From Sphingomonas sp. (GTDB taxonomy: Bacteria; Pseudomonadota; Alphaproteobacteria; Sphingomonadales; Sphingomonadaceae), in assembly GCA_017418975.1 (NCBI GenBank), contig JAFOMG010000002.1:62001-126000 (forward strand): a stretch of 64,000 bases of DNA. The letters run 5' to 3'. The notes below the pieces were generated by a model. It was not told the origin of the DNA. It saw only the letters and a program-made list of their open reading frames with translations, and did no database searches. The translations under genes and the position numbers were made by a program. Within the stretch, counting starts at the first letter, position 1; every line of letters starts with the position of its first letter. Below are positions 49,999 to 58,534 of this stretch, piece by piece.

Positions 49999-51015
49999 TC
50001 ACTTCAACGCCAGCGCCTTGCGCACATCCGTCCAGCGGACCAGCTTGAAATTCTGCGCGGCGGGCGCGTTGTCGCCGTCCTGCGCCAGCATCAGCCCGCC
50101 CCCCAGCCCGGGGCCGAAGCTCGCAGTGGAGACTTCGATCCCGTCGGTCTCGCTGGTCGCGCCGAACTTCCCCGCCGCGATCCGGAACCGTCCCGCATAG
50201 GCCATGTCCCGCAGGCGCCACACGCCATAGGCATTGTCGCCCTGGCTCGACACGATCAGCCAGCCGCCCCGCGCGCCCTCGGCCGCGATCGCCACGCCTT
50301 CCACATCGGCGACCAAGCGCTTGCCGTCCACCGCGATCACCTTCTCCCCGGCGATCGGATCGCGCGGATTCGCGCCGAACCGCCATACGCCGACATCCTC
50401 CTCGCCCACGAACAGCGTGCCGGTCCGGTCGTCCGCCACGCACCCCTCGGACTGGGTGGCGAGCCGCATCGTGCGCACCCGGTCCGCCTTGATCGCTCCG
50501 CCTTCGCGCAGAATCTCCATCTGCACGATGGTGCCGCCCTTGTGCACGACAAAGGCATGCAGCCGCCCGCCGCGCGGCGCATACATGCAGAGGCCATATG
50601 CCTCGCCCGCCCCGGCATCGAACCGCCCGATCTCGGCGAGCGCGGCCGTCCGTGTGTCCAGCGTATAGAGCGCCAGCTTCGCCGCCGCCTTGTCGTTGCG
50701 GTCGCTCGCCGCCACGATCACCTGGCCGCCCCAGACCCGCAGGTCGACATTGTTCACCCGCCCCGCCGGCAGCGTCGAGCGCAGCTTGCCCGACAGGTCA
50801 TAGACGTTGAGCCCCGCCTTCTTGTCGGTCGCGACGATCAGGCTGCGCGCGGGATCGCGCGGGTTGCGCCAGATCGCGGGATCGTCCGCCGCATCCTCCA
50901 GGCTCGCCACCGCCTGCGTCTCCCCGATCGCCCGCACCTCGGCGGTCGGCACCGCCCGCATATCCTGGGCGGCGGCCGGCACGGTCTGGAGCAGCATCAA
51001 TGTGGCGAGCAGCAT
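49999..51015 (-). CDS. Secreted 3-phytase-like beta-propeller
   Basis: The protein has 338 residues with a signal peptide (MLLATLMLLQTVPAAAQ) after AAGGGGG. It shows the features of beta-propeller phytases, calcium-dependent enzymes that release phosphate from phytate: DDPAIWRNPRDPARSLIVAT near the start, YDLSGKLRSTLPAGRVNNVD, CVADDRTGTLFVGEEDVGVW and DVEGVAIAAEGARGGWLIVS. The Asp/Glu clusters match the calcium sites. It lies 40 bases upstream of modA on the same strand with no terminator, so partial co-transcription is possible. Confidence 0.92.
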   Translation of the reverse strand: MLLATLMLLQTVPAAAQDMRAVPTAEVRAIGETQAVASLEDAADDPAIWRNPRDPARSLIVATDKKAGLNVYDLSGKLRSTLPAGRVNNVDLRVWGGQVIVAASDRNDKAAAKLALYTLDTRTAALAEIGRFDAGAGEAYGLCMYAPRGGRLHAFVVHKGGTIVQMEILREGGAIKADRVRTMRLATQSEGCVADDRTGTLFVGEEDVGVWRFGANPRDPIAGEKVIAVDGKRLVADVEGVAIAAEGARGGWLIVSSQGDNAYGVWRLRDMAYAGRFRIAAGKFGATSETDGIEVSTASFGPGLGGGLMLAQDGDNAPAAQNFKLVRWTDVRKALALK

Positions 51016-51193
51016 GGGTCCCCCTTCGTTACGAAGGCTCGCCTCTATAAACGCCGCGCGACGGAACGATGACAATCCGGCGACAATCGTTCACCAGGCG
51101 TCACGCCATCCACCATCCCGGACGGCAGGCGCTCCATCCCCCTAGCGCTTCGTCGAAAGGCTGATTAGCCTGAAGCGAACAAGGGGGAATCAC

Positions 51194-52897
51194 GTGATCA
51201 TCGGTATCGATCTCGGCACTACCAATAGTGCCGCCGCGATCTGGCGCGACGGGCAAGCAGTGCTCGTCCCCAATGCGATCGGCGACTTGCTCACCCCTTC
51301 TGCGGTCTCGATCGACGACAAGGGCAGGATGCTCATCGGCATGGCCGCGCGCGAGCGCCAGTCCACGCACCCGCGCGACACGGTCAGCGCGTTCAAGCGC
51401 TATATCGGCACGCAGCAGACAGTGACGCTCGGCAAGCGCACCTATGACGCCGAGGAACTGTCGGCGCTGGTGCTGCGCCAGCTCAAGGCCGATGCCGAAG
51501 CCTTTGCCGGCGAGAGCGTCACCGGCGCCGTGATCACGGTCCCGGCCTATTTCAACGATCGCCAGCGCAAGGCGACCCGGCGTGCCGGCGAACTGGCCGG
51601 GCTGAAGGTCGAGCGGCTGGTCAACGAGCCCACCGCCGCCGCGCTCGCCTTCGGCATCCAGACCCACGAGCAGGAGCCCTTCCTGGTATTCGATCTGGGC
51701 GGCGGCACCTTCGACGTGTCGATCGTCGAAGTGTTCGAAGGCGTGGTCGAGGTCCGCGCATCCTCTGGCGACAACCGGCTGGGCGGCGAGGACTTCAACG
51801 ACAAGGTGATCGAGATCGCCCGCCGCGCGCTCGATCCCGAGCGCAAGCTCGAGGGCGCGGACCCGGTGATCCTCCATGAGCTGCTCCGCGCCGCCGCCGA
51901 ACGCGCGCGCCGCAAGCTCAGCGAGGCGGACGAAACCGAATTCTCGATCGTGTGGCAGGGCGAGAGCTTCACCGCGGACGTGACCTCCGCCGCGTTCGAG
52001 GAAGCCGCCGCGCCGCTGCTCCAGCGCTTGCGCGATCCGGTGCTGCGCTCGCTGCGCGATTCGAACATCCGGGTGGAATCGCTGAGCGAGATCGTGCTGG
52101 TCGGCGGTGCCACGCGCATGCCGGCGGTGCGCCGCGCGATCACGCGCATGTTCGGCCGCTTTCCCAACGCGACCGTCCATCCCGACCATGCCGTCGCGCT
52201 CGGGGCCGCGGTCCAGGCCGGCCTGCTCGCGCGCGCCGAAGCGCTCGAGGAAGTGCGGCTTACCGATGTATGCCCCTTCACCCTGGGCGTGGACAATGCC
52301 GAGCCCGATGGCGGGGGCGGCTGGCGCACCGGCCTCTTCTCGCCGATCATCGACCGCAACACCACGATCCCCGCCAGCCGCGTCAAATATTATGGCACGG
52401 TCGCCGACAATCAGCGCGCGCTCCGCTTCGGCATCTATCAGGGGGAAGCGCGGGAAGTGACCGGCAACGTCAAGCTCGGCGAAGTCACGCTCCCGATCCC
52501 GCCCAAGCCGGCGGGCGAAGTGATGGTCGAGTGCCGCTTCACCTATGACAGCAGCGGGATCCTGGAAGTCGATGTCTCGATCCCGGCGACGGGGACCACC
52601 CGCAACCTCGTCATCATCGACGAGGCCGATGCGATGAACGAGAAGCAGATCGCCGCCCGCCGCGCCGAGCTCGCCGCGCTGAAGGTCCATCCGCGCGAGG
52701 AGAGCGAGAATGCCGCGGTGCTCGCGCGCGCGGCGCGCTGCTACGAAGGCTTCGTCGCCGAGCGCCGCGATCTGGTCGGCCAATGGATCGGGGCGTTCGA
52801 AGGCGCGCTCGGCACCCAGGATCCGCGCACGATCAAGGAAGCGCGGGCGCGGCTGATCGAGGCGCTGGACGAGATCGAAGGCGAACGCTTCCTGTGA
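51194..52897 (+). CDS. hscC: HscC-type Hsp70 chaperone
   Basis: The 567-residue Hsp70 starts at a GTG (51194, AAGGGGG upstream). The ATPase domain has IIGIDLGTTNSAAAIWRDGQ, VPAYFNDRQRKATRRAGELA, RLVNEPTAAALAFG, FDLGGGTFDVSIVEVFEGVV and EIVLVGGATRMPAVRRAI. A substrate-binding domain (LFSPIIDRNTTIPASRVKYY) and a shortened helical lid follow, ending EGERFL with no EEVD-like tail. DnaK has ~635 residues, so the length and missing tail point to the HscC class. Two J-like genes follow: the first overlaps its end by four bases (GTGA), the second is two bases after that, making one operon. Confidence 0.93.
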   Translation: MIIGIDLGTTNSAAAIWRDGQAVLVPNAIGDLLTPSAVSIDDKGRMLIGMAARERQSTHPRDTVSAFKRYIGTQQTVTLGKRTYDAEELSALVLRQLKADAEAFAGESVTGAVITVPAYFNDRQRKATRRAGELAGLKVERLVNEPTAAALAFGIQTHEQEPFLVFDLGGGTFDVSIVEVFEGVVEVRASSGDNRLGGEDFNDKVIEIARRALDPERKLEGADPVILHELLRAAAERARRKLSEADETEFSIVWQGESFTADVTSAAFEEAAAPLLQRLRDPVLRSLRDSNIRVESLSEIVLVGGATRMPAVRRAITRMFGRFPNATVHPDHAVALGAAVQAGLLARAEALEEVRLTDVCPFTLGVDNAEPDGGGGWRTGLFSPIIDRNTTIPASRVKYYGTVADNQRALRFGIYQGEAREVTGNVKLGEVTLPIPPKPAGEVMVECRFTYDSSGILEVDVSIPATGTTRNLVIIDEADAMNEKQIAARRAELAALKVHPREESENAAVLARAARCYEGFVAERRDLVGQWIGAFEGALGTQDPRTIKEARARLIEALDEIEGERFL

Positions 52898-53775
52898 GCG
52901 CCGGAACGGCTGACTGGCAGTTGCTCGGCATCGCGCCGACGGAGGAGAACCGTGCGATCCGCGCCGCCTATGCCGCGCGGCTGAAGGCAATCGATCCGGA
53001 AAGCGATCCGCAGGCCTTTATCAGGCTGCGCAACGCCTATGAGCGCGCGCTCGCCGCGGCGGCAGTAACTTGTCATGCAACGTCCCCAGGCGCAGTCCTG
53101 CCGCTCGAAGATGCCCAAGACACAGCGGAGACACCCGAAAACGACGCGGCAGAGGGCCATGCCCATGCGATCGCCAAGTTGCTTTTGGGGCAGGACAATG
53201 ATTGCCCTTGGCTCTTGCCGGACGAACAGGAACGGCTGATCGAGCACTGGCGGGCGCTGATCGCCGATCCCCGCATGGAAGCGCTGGGCCATGCCGATCG
53301 GGTCGAGCGGTGGGCGAGCGTACTCATCGCCGAGACCTCGCCGCTATCGGCCCCGATCCTGATGCTCGCGGCCGAACATTTCGGCTGGGTCGATGCCGAC
53401 CAGAATATCCATAGCAGCTCCCATGTCGCGGAGCTCGCCCGCCGCTATCGCCTGCTCCAGCTGCTCCATGCTGCGTCGCGGCCCGGATCGCGGCACCATC
53501 AGGCCTGGGTGGAACTGCACAAGCCGTCTCAAGACTTCTCCACAACACGCAGGCTCAATCCTCGCCATGTTTTCGAAGTGATCGCAGCAATGCGCTACGC
53601 CTTGCCGCAACTCGGCAGGGATTTCGATCCTATCCGGCTTGAAATCTGGGAATTGCGCGCAACAACCGGCGACTATAGCCAACCGGGCCAGCCCTTGGGT
53701 GGCTTCCGTTGGTTTACAATCCTCTTCTTCGCTTTGAGCGCGCTCGCGATGGCAGTCCGCGCGATGGGCACTTGA
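52894..53775 (+). CDS. J-like protein of the HscC operon, membrane-anchored (copy 1)
   Basis: The 293-residue protein starts at the GTG inside the hscC stop (GTGA). Residues 1-50 have J-domain helices (WQLLGIAPTEENRAIRAAYA, then ARLKAIDPESDPQAFIRLRN) but the HPD tripeptide is replaced by IDP. A shared middle domain follows (PWLLPDEQERLIEHWRALIA, ILMLAAEHFGWVDADQ, YRLLQLLHAASRPGSRHHQA with WVEL). A C-terminal helix (WFTILFFALSALAMAVRAMG) would anchor it in the membrane with the rest in the cytoplasm. In E. coli, hscC is linked to membrane J proteins DjlB and DjlC, so a partner role is likely. Confidence 0.85.
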   Translation: MSAGTADWQLLGIAPTEENRAIRAAYAARLKAIDPESDPQAFIRLRNAYERALAAAAVTCHATSPGAVLPLEDAQDTAETPENDAAEGHAHAIAKLLLGQDNDCPWLLPDEQERLIEHWRALIADPRMEALGHADRVERWASVLIAETSPLSAPILMLAAEHFGWVDADQNIHSSSHVAELARRYRLLQLLHAASRPGSRHHQAWVELHKPSQDFSTTRRLNPRHVFEVIAAMRYALPQLGRDFDPIRLEIWELRATTGDYSQPGQPLGGFRWFTILFFALSALAMAVRAMGT

Positions 53776-53777
53776 GA

Positions 53778-55445
53778 ATGCACGGCCCCTGGCGGCTGCT
53801 CGGGCTCGCCCCGACGGAGGATATCCGCGAAGTTCGCCGCGCCTATGCCGCCAAGCTCAAGGCGATCGACGTCGACCGCGATCCCCAGGCGTTCATCGCG
53901 CTGCGCGAGGCGTTCGAGCACGCTCAGCACCTCGCGCGGTGGATGGCGCACCAGCGCGAGGAGGAGAATCTCGAAGCCGAAGCGCTGGAAATGGCGGAAG
54001 GCCCCGGTTCGCTCCAGGTCGATCTCGCCGCCGCGCCGGCGCCCCCGCCCGCCGCGGAGCCCGCGCCGGCCGCCCGCGAGGGCCCCTGGTCCCCGCCCAC
54101 GCCCGAGCAATTCGATGCACATGCCGCCGCGCTTGCCCAGCTGCTCCAGCGCAACAACCTCGAGCCCCGCCCCTGGCCCACCGATGTAGAACGGGAGGAG
54201 ATGCTCGCCCATTGGCGCGTGCTGATCGCCGATCCGCGCCTGCACCAGCTCGACTTCTACGCGGATCTGGAGCGCTGGATCGCCGGGCTGCTCGGCTACA
54301 CCATTCCCTTTTCGGACACGCTCATCCTGCCGGCGACCGAATATTTCGGCTGGGTCCGGGACGAGGGGATGATCAGCCAGAGCGATGGCCTGGCCGAAGT
54401 CGTCTACCGCTACCGGATGCTCAGCTTCCTGGATCAGATCCGCACGCCGGGAAACCGGCATTTCGAGGCCTGGTGCGAGCTCAGCACGCCGGCGGGCGAG
54501 GATGCGGTGCGTGGGCGCGTGTCGCTGCGGAAGATTCACAAGCTGCTCCACGAAGTGCGCGTCGCCTATCCCGGGCTCGAGGGCAATTTCGAGCCCGAGC
54601 GCGTTGCCCTGTGGGACCGGCGCGGCGCGGCGAGCGAGAGCATCGAGCCGCTGGTCGTCGACGAAACCCCGCCCAAGCGCCTGCCCGGCTATCTGCTCTG
54701 GTTCCTGCTGCTCGTGCTGTTCGTGTTCCCGGTGATCGGGACCCTGACCAAGCAGGGCGACCATGTGCTCTCCAACTGGTCGATCGCGGAACCGGCCCTG
54801 CCCCTGCCTTCACCTCCCGCGAAGCTCGGCGACGAAGCGCACGACATCGCCACGCTGCTCACGCAGGTCGGCGATGGCAGCCTGACGCTCGAGCAGATCG
54901 ACGAGAAGGACCCGAAGCTCGCCCAGCTGATCCGCTCCAACTGGCAGATCGGCAAGGAGCAGGGGCAGACGCTGTTCAGCTTCCTCAAGAACGTGTCCGA
55001 AGTGCTGAACGAGCGAGCGTTCGACCGGATCGCCACCGCTTCGCCCGACACGCTGATCGCCTATCGCACGCTGGTGATCGACAAGGCCAAGATACTGCGC
55101 AGCATCGCTCCCGCGAAATGCGCCGGCTTCTTCCAGGGCAAGCCGCTCAATGCCGGTGACCTGCCCGACAGCCTGGACAAGCGCCACCGGACCATGATCT
55201 CGCGCCTGCTGCTCGAGCCCGCGGCGGAACCCAGGCCGAGTTCCGGGCGGACGACCTTCATGATCCCCAACAGCGTGTTCCGCGATGCCACGAAGCGCGC
55301 CGGGATCAGCGAGAAGCGGATGGAGGATGCGGCGATGTACCGCGGATCGCCCGCAGACATCTGCAATGCGCGCATCGCACTGGGCGAGGCGGCGATCGCG
55401 ATGCCGGCGGGCGCGGAACGGACGAAGCTGCTGCGGTCGATGTAG
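53778..55445 (+). CDS. J-like protein of the HscC operon with TM and long C-terminal domain (copy 2)
   Basis: The 555-residue protein runs from the ATG at 53778 (MHGPWRLLGLAPTEDIREVR). Its J-like N-terminus (RAYAAKLKAIDVDRDPQAFI) again lacks HPD. A Pro/Ala linker (about 75-110) precedes the shared middle domain: ILPATEYFGWVRDEGMISQS, VVYRYRMLSFLDQIRTPGNR. A transmembrane segment (PGYLLWFLLLVLFVFPVIGT, about 304-323) separates it from a ~230-residue C-terminal domain that should be periplasmic: NERAFDRIATASPDTLIAYR, CAGFFQGKPLNAG, MEDAAMYRGSPADICNARIA. This C-terminal part is absent from the other two copies. It starts two bases after copy 1. Confidence 0.83.
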   Translation: MHGPWRLLGLAPTEDIREVRRAYAAKLKAIDVDRDPQAFIALREAFEHAQHLARWMAHQREEENLEAEALEMAEGPGSLQVDLAAAPAPPPAAEPAPAAREGPWSPPTPEQFDAHAAALAQLLQRNNLEPRPWPTDVEREEMLAHWRVLIADPRLHQLDFYADLERWIAGLLGYTIPFSDTLILPATEYFGWVRDEGMISQSDGLAEVVYRYRMLSFLDQIRTPGNRHFEAWCELSTPAGEDAVRGRVSLRKIHKLLHEVRVAYPGLEGNFEPERVALWDRRGAASESIEPLVVDETPPKRLPGYLLWFLLLVLFVFPVIGTLTKQGDHVLSNWSIAEPALPLPSPPAKLGDEAHDIATLLTQVGDGSLTLEQIDEKDPKLAQLIRSNWQIGKEQGQTLFSFLKNVSEVLNERAFDRIATASPDTLIAYRTLVIDKAKILRSIAPAKCAGFFQGKPLNAGDLPDSLDKRHRTMISRLLLEPAAEPRPSSGRTTFMIPNSVFRDATKRAGISEKRMEDAAMYRGSPADICNARIALGEAAIAMPAGAERTKLLRSM

Positions 55446-55460
55446 GCGGCCGTAGCTGCC

Positions 55461-57269
55461 CTATTCCTCGCCCATCCGCAGCGCCGCGATGAAGGCTTCC
55501 TGCGGGATCTGCACCGAGCCGTACTCGCGCATCCGCTTCTTGCCTTCCTTCTGCTTCTCCAGGAGCTTGCGTTTGCGCGTGATATCGCCGCCATAGCATT
55601 TCGCGGTCACGTCCTTGCGCAGCGCCGCGATCGTCTCGCGGGCGACGACCTTGCCGCCGATCGCCGCCTGGATCGGGATCTTGAACAAATGGCGAGGGAT
55701 CAGGTCCTTGAGCCGCTCGCACATGCCGCGGCCCCGGCTCTCGGCGGTCGAGCGATGGACAATCATGCTCAGCGCGTCGACCGGCTCGTTGTTGACGAGG
55801 ATGCTCATCTTGACGAGATCGCCGGCGCGGTGGCCGATCTGCTCATAGTCGAAGCTCGCATAGCCGCGGCTGATGCTCTTCAGGCGATCGTAGAAGTCGA
55901 ACACCACTTCGTTGAGCGGCAGCTCATAGGTCACCTGGGCGCGGCCGCCGACATAGGTGAGGTTCTTCTGGATGCCGCGCCGGTCCTGGCAGAGCTTGAG
56001 GATCGGACCGAGATATTCGTCGGGCACATAGATCACCGCGTTGATCCACGGCTCCTCGATCTCCGCGATCCGGTTGGGATCGGGCATGTCGGCCGGATTG
56101 TGCAGCTCGATCTCGCGGGCTTCCGCCTCGCCCGCCGCCTTGGTGAGCTTGAGCTTGTAGACCACCGACGGCGCGGTGGTGATCAGGTCGAGATCATATT
56201 CGCGGCTGAGGCGCTCCTGGATGATCTCCAGGTGGAGCAGGCCGAGGAAGCCGCAGCGGAAGCCGAAGCCGAGCGCCGCGCTGGTCTCCATCTCGAAGCT
56301 GAACGAAGCGTCGTTGAGGCGCAGCTTCGAGATCGATTCGCGCAGCTTCTCGAAGTCGTTGGCATCGACCGGGAACAGGCCGCAGAACACCACCGGCTGG
56401 ACTTCCTTGAAGCCCGGCAGCGCTTCGGCAGCGGGCTTCTTGGCGTCGGTCAGCGTGTCGCCGACGCGCGCCTGGGCCACTTCCTTGATCTGCGCGGTGA
56501 TGAAGCCGATCTCGCCCGGCCCCAGATCGGGCAGGTTCTCGAGCTTGGGACGGAAGCAGCCCACCCGGTCGATCAGATGGGTGGTGCCGGTCTGCATGAA
56601 CTTGACCTGCTGCCCCTTGCGGATCGTGCCGTCGATCACGCGGACCAGGATGACGACGCCCAGATAGGGATCGTACCAGCTGTCGACGAGCATCGCCTTC
56701 AGCGGCGCGTCCGGATCGCCCTTGGGCGCCGGAATGCGCTCAACCACCGCGTCGAGGATCTCGTCGATGCCGATGCCGGCCTTGGCGCTGGCGAGCACCG
56801 CGTTCGAGGCGTCGAGGCCGATGATCTCCTCGATCTCGTTCTTCACCTTCTCCGGCTCGGCCGAGGGCAGGTCGATCTTGTTGATGACCGGGATGATCTC
56901 GTGGTCGTGCTCGATCGACTGATAGACATTGGCGAGCGTCTGCGCCTCGACGCCCTGGGCCGCGTCCACCACCAGCAGCGCGCCCTCGCAGGCGGCGAGG
57001 CTGCGGCTCACCTCATAGGCGAAGTCGACATGCCCGGGCGTGTCCATCAGGTTGAGGACATGCCCCTTCCATTCCAGGCGCACGGTCTGCGCCTTGATGG
57101 TGATGCCCCGCTCCTTCTCGATGTCCATGTTGTCGAGCACCTGGGCGGACATCTCCCGCTCGGAGAGCCCGCCGGTGCGCTGGATCAGCCGGTCGGCCAG
57201 AGTCGACTTGCCATGGTCGATATGCGCGATGATCGAGAAATTGCGGATCTTGGAAAGGTCGGTTGCCAT
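55461..57269 (-). CDS. lepA: Elongation factor 4 (LepA)
   Basis: The 602-residue translational GTPase is of normal length. G1 is [20 protein letters not shown], followed by the switch [22 protein letters not shown]3 [20 protein letters not shown] and G4 [14 protein letters not shown]. Domain III and the LepA-specific C-terminus are intact ([20 protein letters not shown], then [20 protein letters not shown]). It acts on ribosomes during initiation or back-translocation under stress. The ATG at 57269 is the family start ([16 protein letters not shown]). It is convergent with the J-like operon (15-base gap). Confidence 0.98.
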   Translation of the reverse strand: MATDLSKIRNFSIIAHIDHGKSTLADRLIQRTGGLSEREMSAQVLDNMDIEKERGITIKAQTVRLEWKGHVLNLMDTPGHVDFAYEVSRSLAACEGALLVVDAAQGVEAQTLANVYQSIEHDHEIIPVINKIDLPSAEPEKVKNEIEEIIGLDASNAVLASAKAGIGIDEILDAVVERIPAPKGDPDAPLKAMLVDSWYDPYLGVVILVRVIDGTIRKGQQVKFMQTGTTHLIDRVGCFRPKLENLPDLGPGEIGFITAQIKEVAQARVGDTLTDAKKPAAEALPGFKEVQPVVFCGLFPVDANDFEKLRESISKLRLNDASFSFEMETSAALGFGFRCGFLGLLHLEIIQERLSREYDLDLITTAPSVVYKLKLTKAAGEAEAREIELHNPADMPDPNRIAEIEEPWINAVIYVPDEYLGPILKLCQDRRGIQKNLTYVGGRAQVTYELPLNEVVFDFYDRLKSISRGYASFDYEQIGHRAGDLVKMSILVNNEPVDALSMIVHRSTAESRGRGMCERLKDLIPRHLFKIPIQAAIGGKVVARETIAALRKDVTAKCYGGDITRKRKLLEKQKEGKKRMREYGSVQIPQEAFIAALRMGEE

Positions 57270-57399
57270 GATCGGGGCGCGTTAGCAGCTTGCACGCGAA
57301 AGCCAAAGGGCCCGAAATACACGACGCGTTCCTTCTGTGATTTCACCGCGACGCGTTTGCCGCTATCCGGGCGATGGTTTCAAACAGAGGGAGAGAACC

Positions 57400-58377
57400 A
57401 TGACCTCGAAGACCGCGTTCATTGTGAAGACGATGATGGCTTCGGCTGCCCTGCTCGGCGCGAGCGGCGCCTATGCGCAGAAGCAGGCCAAGCCGACCAA
57501 GGGGGAGAAGCTGCAGCAGGCCGCCGTCAACGACGTGCCGCATTGCACGCGCAAGCTCGGCACGCTCTCGATCGTCGACGGCGACGATCCCAGCGGCTGG
57601 ACCCAGTATCAGCTGGCCCCACCCGCCAAGCTGCTCAAGGTGCTGGTGCAGCGCTCGGGCTGCTTCAACCTGGTCGATCGCGGTTCCGGCCTGCAGGCAG
57701 CGGCTCGCGAGCGTGACATCGGCGGCGGCCTGGGCCTCCAGCGCGGCGCGAATGTCGGCCAGGGGCAGATCAAGGCGGCCGATTATGTGCTCGTCGCCGA
57801 GGTGCAGGGCGCCAACAGCAACGCCAGCGGCAGCGCCGTGGGCGGCATCGTGGGCGGGCTGGTCGGCGGCCGGGTCGGCGGGCTGCTCGGCGGCATCAAG
57901 TCGCGCAAGCTCGAGGCGAACACCGTGCTCTCGCTCACCAATGTCCGCACGACCGAGACGATCGCGGTGCAGGAAGGCTATGCCGCCAAGAACGATATCG
58001 GGTTCGGCGCCGGCGGCGGCGTCGGCTTCCTCGGCGGCGCGGCGGGCGCGGTCGGCGGCGGCTATGAGAATACCGATATCGGCCGGATCGTGACGCTGTC
58101 CTTCATCCAGGCCTATGCCAAGATGGTCACCGATCTCGGCCTGGTCCGGCCGGGCGATGCCGGCACCGCCCAGGCGGCGCCCGCCAAGACCTTCACTGCC
58201 CAGGCGCCGGTCGCGATGCGCACCACCCCGGCCGCGACGGGCAAGGTGATCCGCACGCTCCCCGTGGGCGCGATCGTCTATCCGACGGGCAACAAGAACG
58301 GCCTGTGGTGGGAAGTCGCCGACGAGAACGACAATGTCGGCTGGGTGCTGAACACCAAGCTGGCGCCGTCGAACTGA
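57400..58377 (+). CDS. CsgG/HfaB-like protein with C-terminal bacterial SH3 domain
   Basis: The 325-residue protein starts at the ATG at 57400 (GAGGGAGAG upstream) with a signal peptide (TAFIVKTMMASAALLGASGA then YAQ). The middle region resembles CsgG/HfaB curli-secretion-type proteins: LAPPAKLLKVLVQRSGCFNL, VDRGSGLQAAARERDIGGGL and KAADYVLVAEVQGANSNASG, followed by a Gly-rich VGGIVGGLVGGRVGGLLGG stretch. The C-terminal ~65 residues form an SH3b domain (MRTTPAATGKVIRTLPVGAI, GLWWEVADENDNVGWVLNTK), which usually binds cell wall. No lipobox Cys or curli genes are seen, so the role is uncertain. Confidence 0.85.
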   Translation: MTSKTAFIVKTMMASAALLGASGAYAQKQAKPTKGEKLQQAAVNDVPHCTRKLGTLSIVDGDDPSGWTQYQLAPPAKLLKVLVQRSGCFNLVDRGSGLQAAARERDIGGGLGLQRGANVGQGQIKAADYVLVAEVQGANSNASGSAVGGIVGGLVGGRVGGLLGGIKSRKLEANTVLSLTNVRTTETIAVQEGYAAKNDIGFGAGGGVGFLGGAAGAVGGGYENTDIGRIVTLSFIQAYAKMVTDLGLVRPGDAGTAQAAPAKTFTAQAPVAMRTTPAATGKVIRTLPVGAIVYPTGNKNGLWWEVADENDNVGWVLNTKLAPSN

Positions 58378-58416
58378 CATTCCCCGAACGCCAGGGCAAA
58401 GCCCCGAACGGTAGAG

Positions 58417-58452
58417 AAAAGGGCGGGCGCCATCGGCACCCGCCCTTTTTTT
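58417..58452. terminator. Bidirectional terminator between convergent genes
   Basis: GGGCGGG (58421-58427) and CCCGCCC (58439-58445), with inner GCC/GGC pairs, are flanked by AAAA and TTTTTTT. It ends the CsgG-like transcript and probably the convergent TonB-receptor transcript. Confidence 0.9.
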
Positions 58453-58534
58453 GCCCTGAAGCGTTCTGCCCTGAAGGGGGACGGGCCCAGCGGAGTTGCA
58501 ATCCGCCGGGCCCGACTGACCGCCGGAAAAGGGA

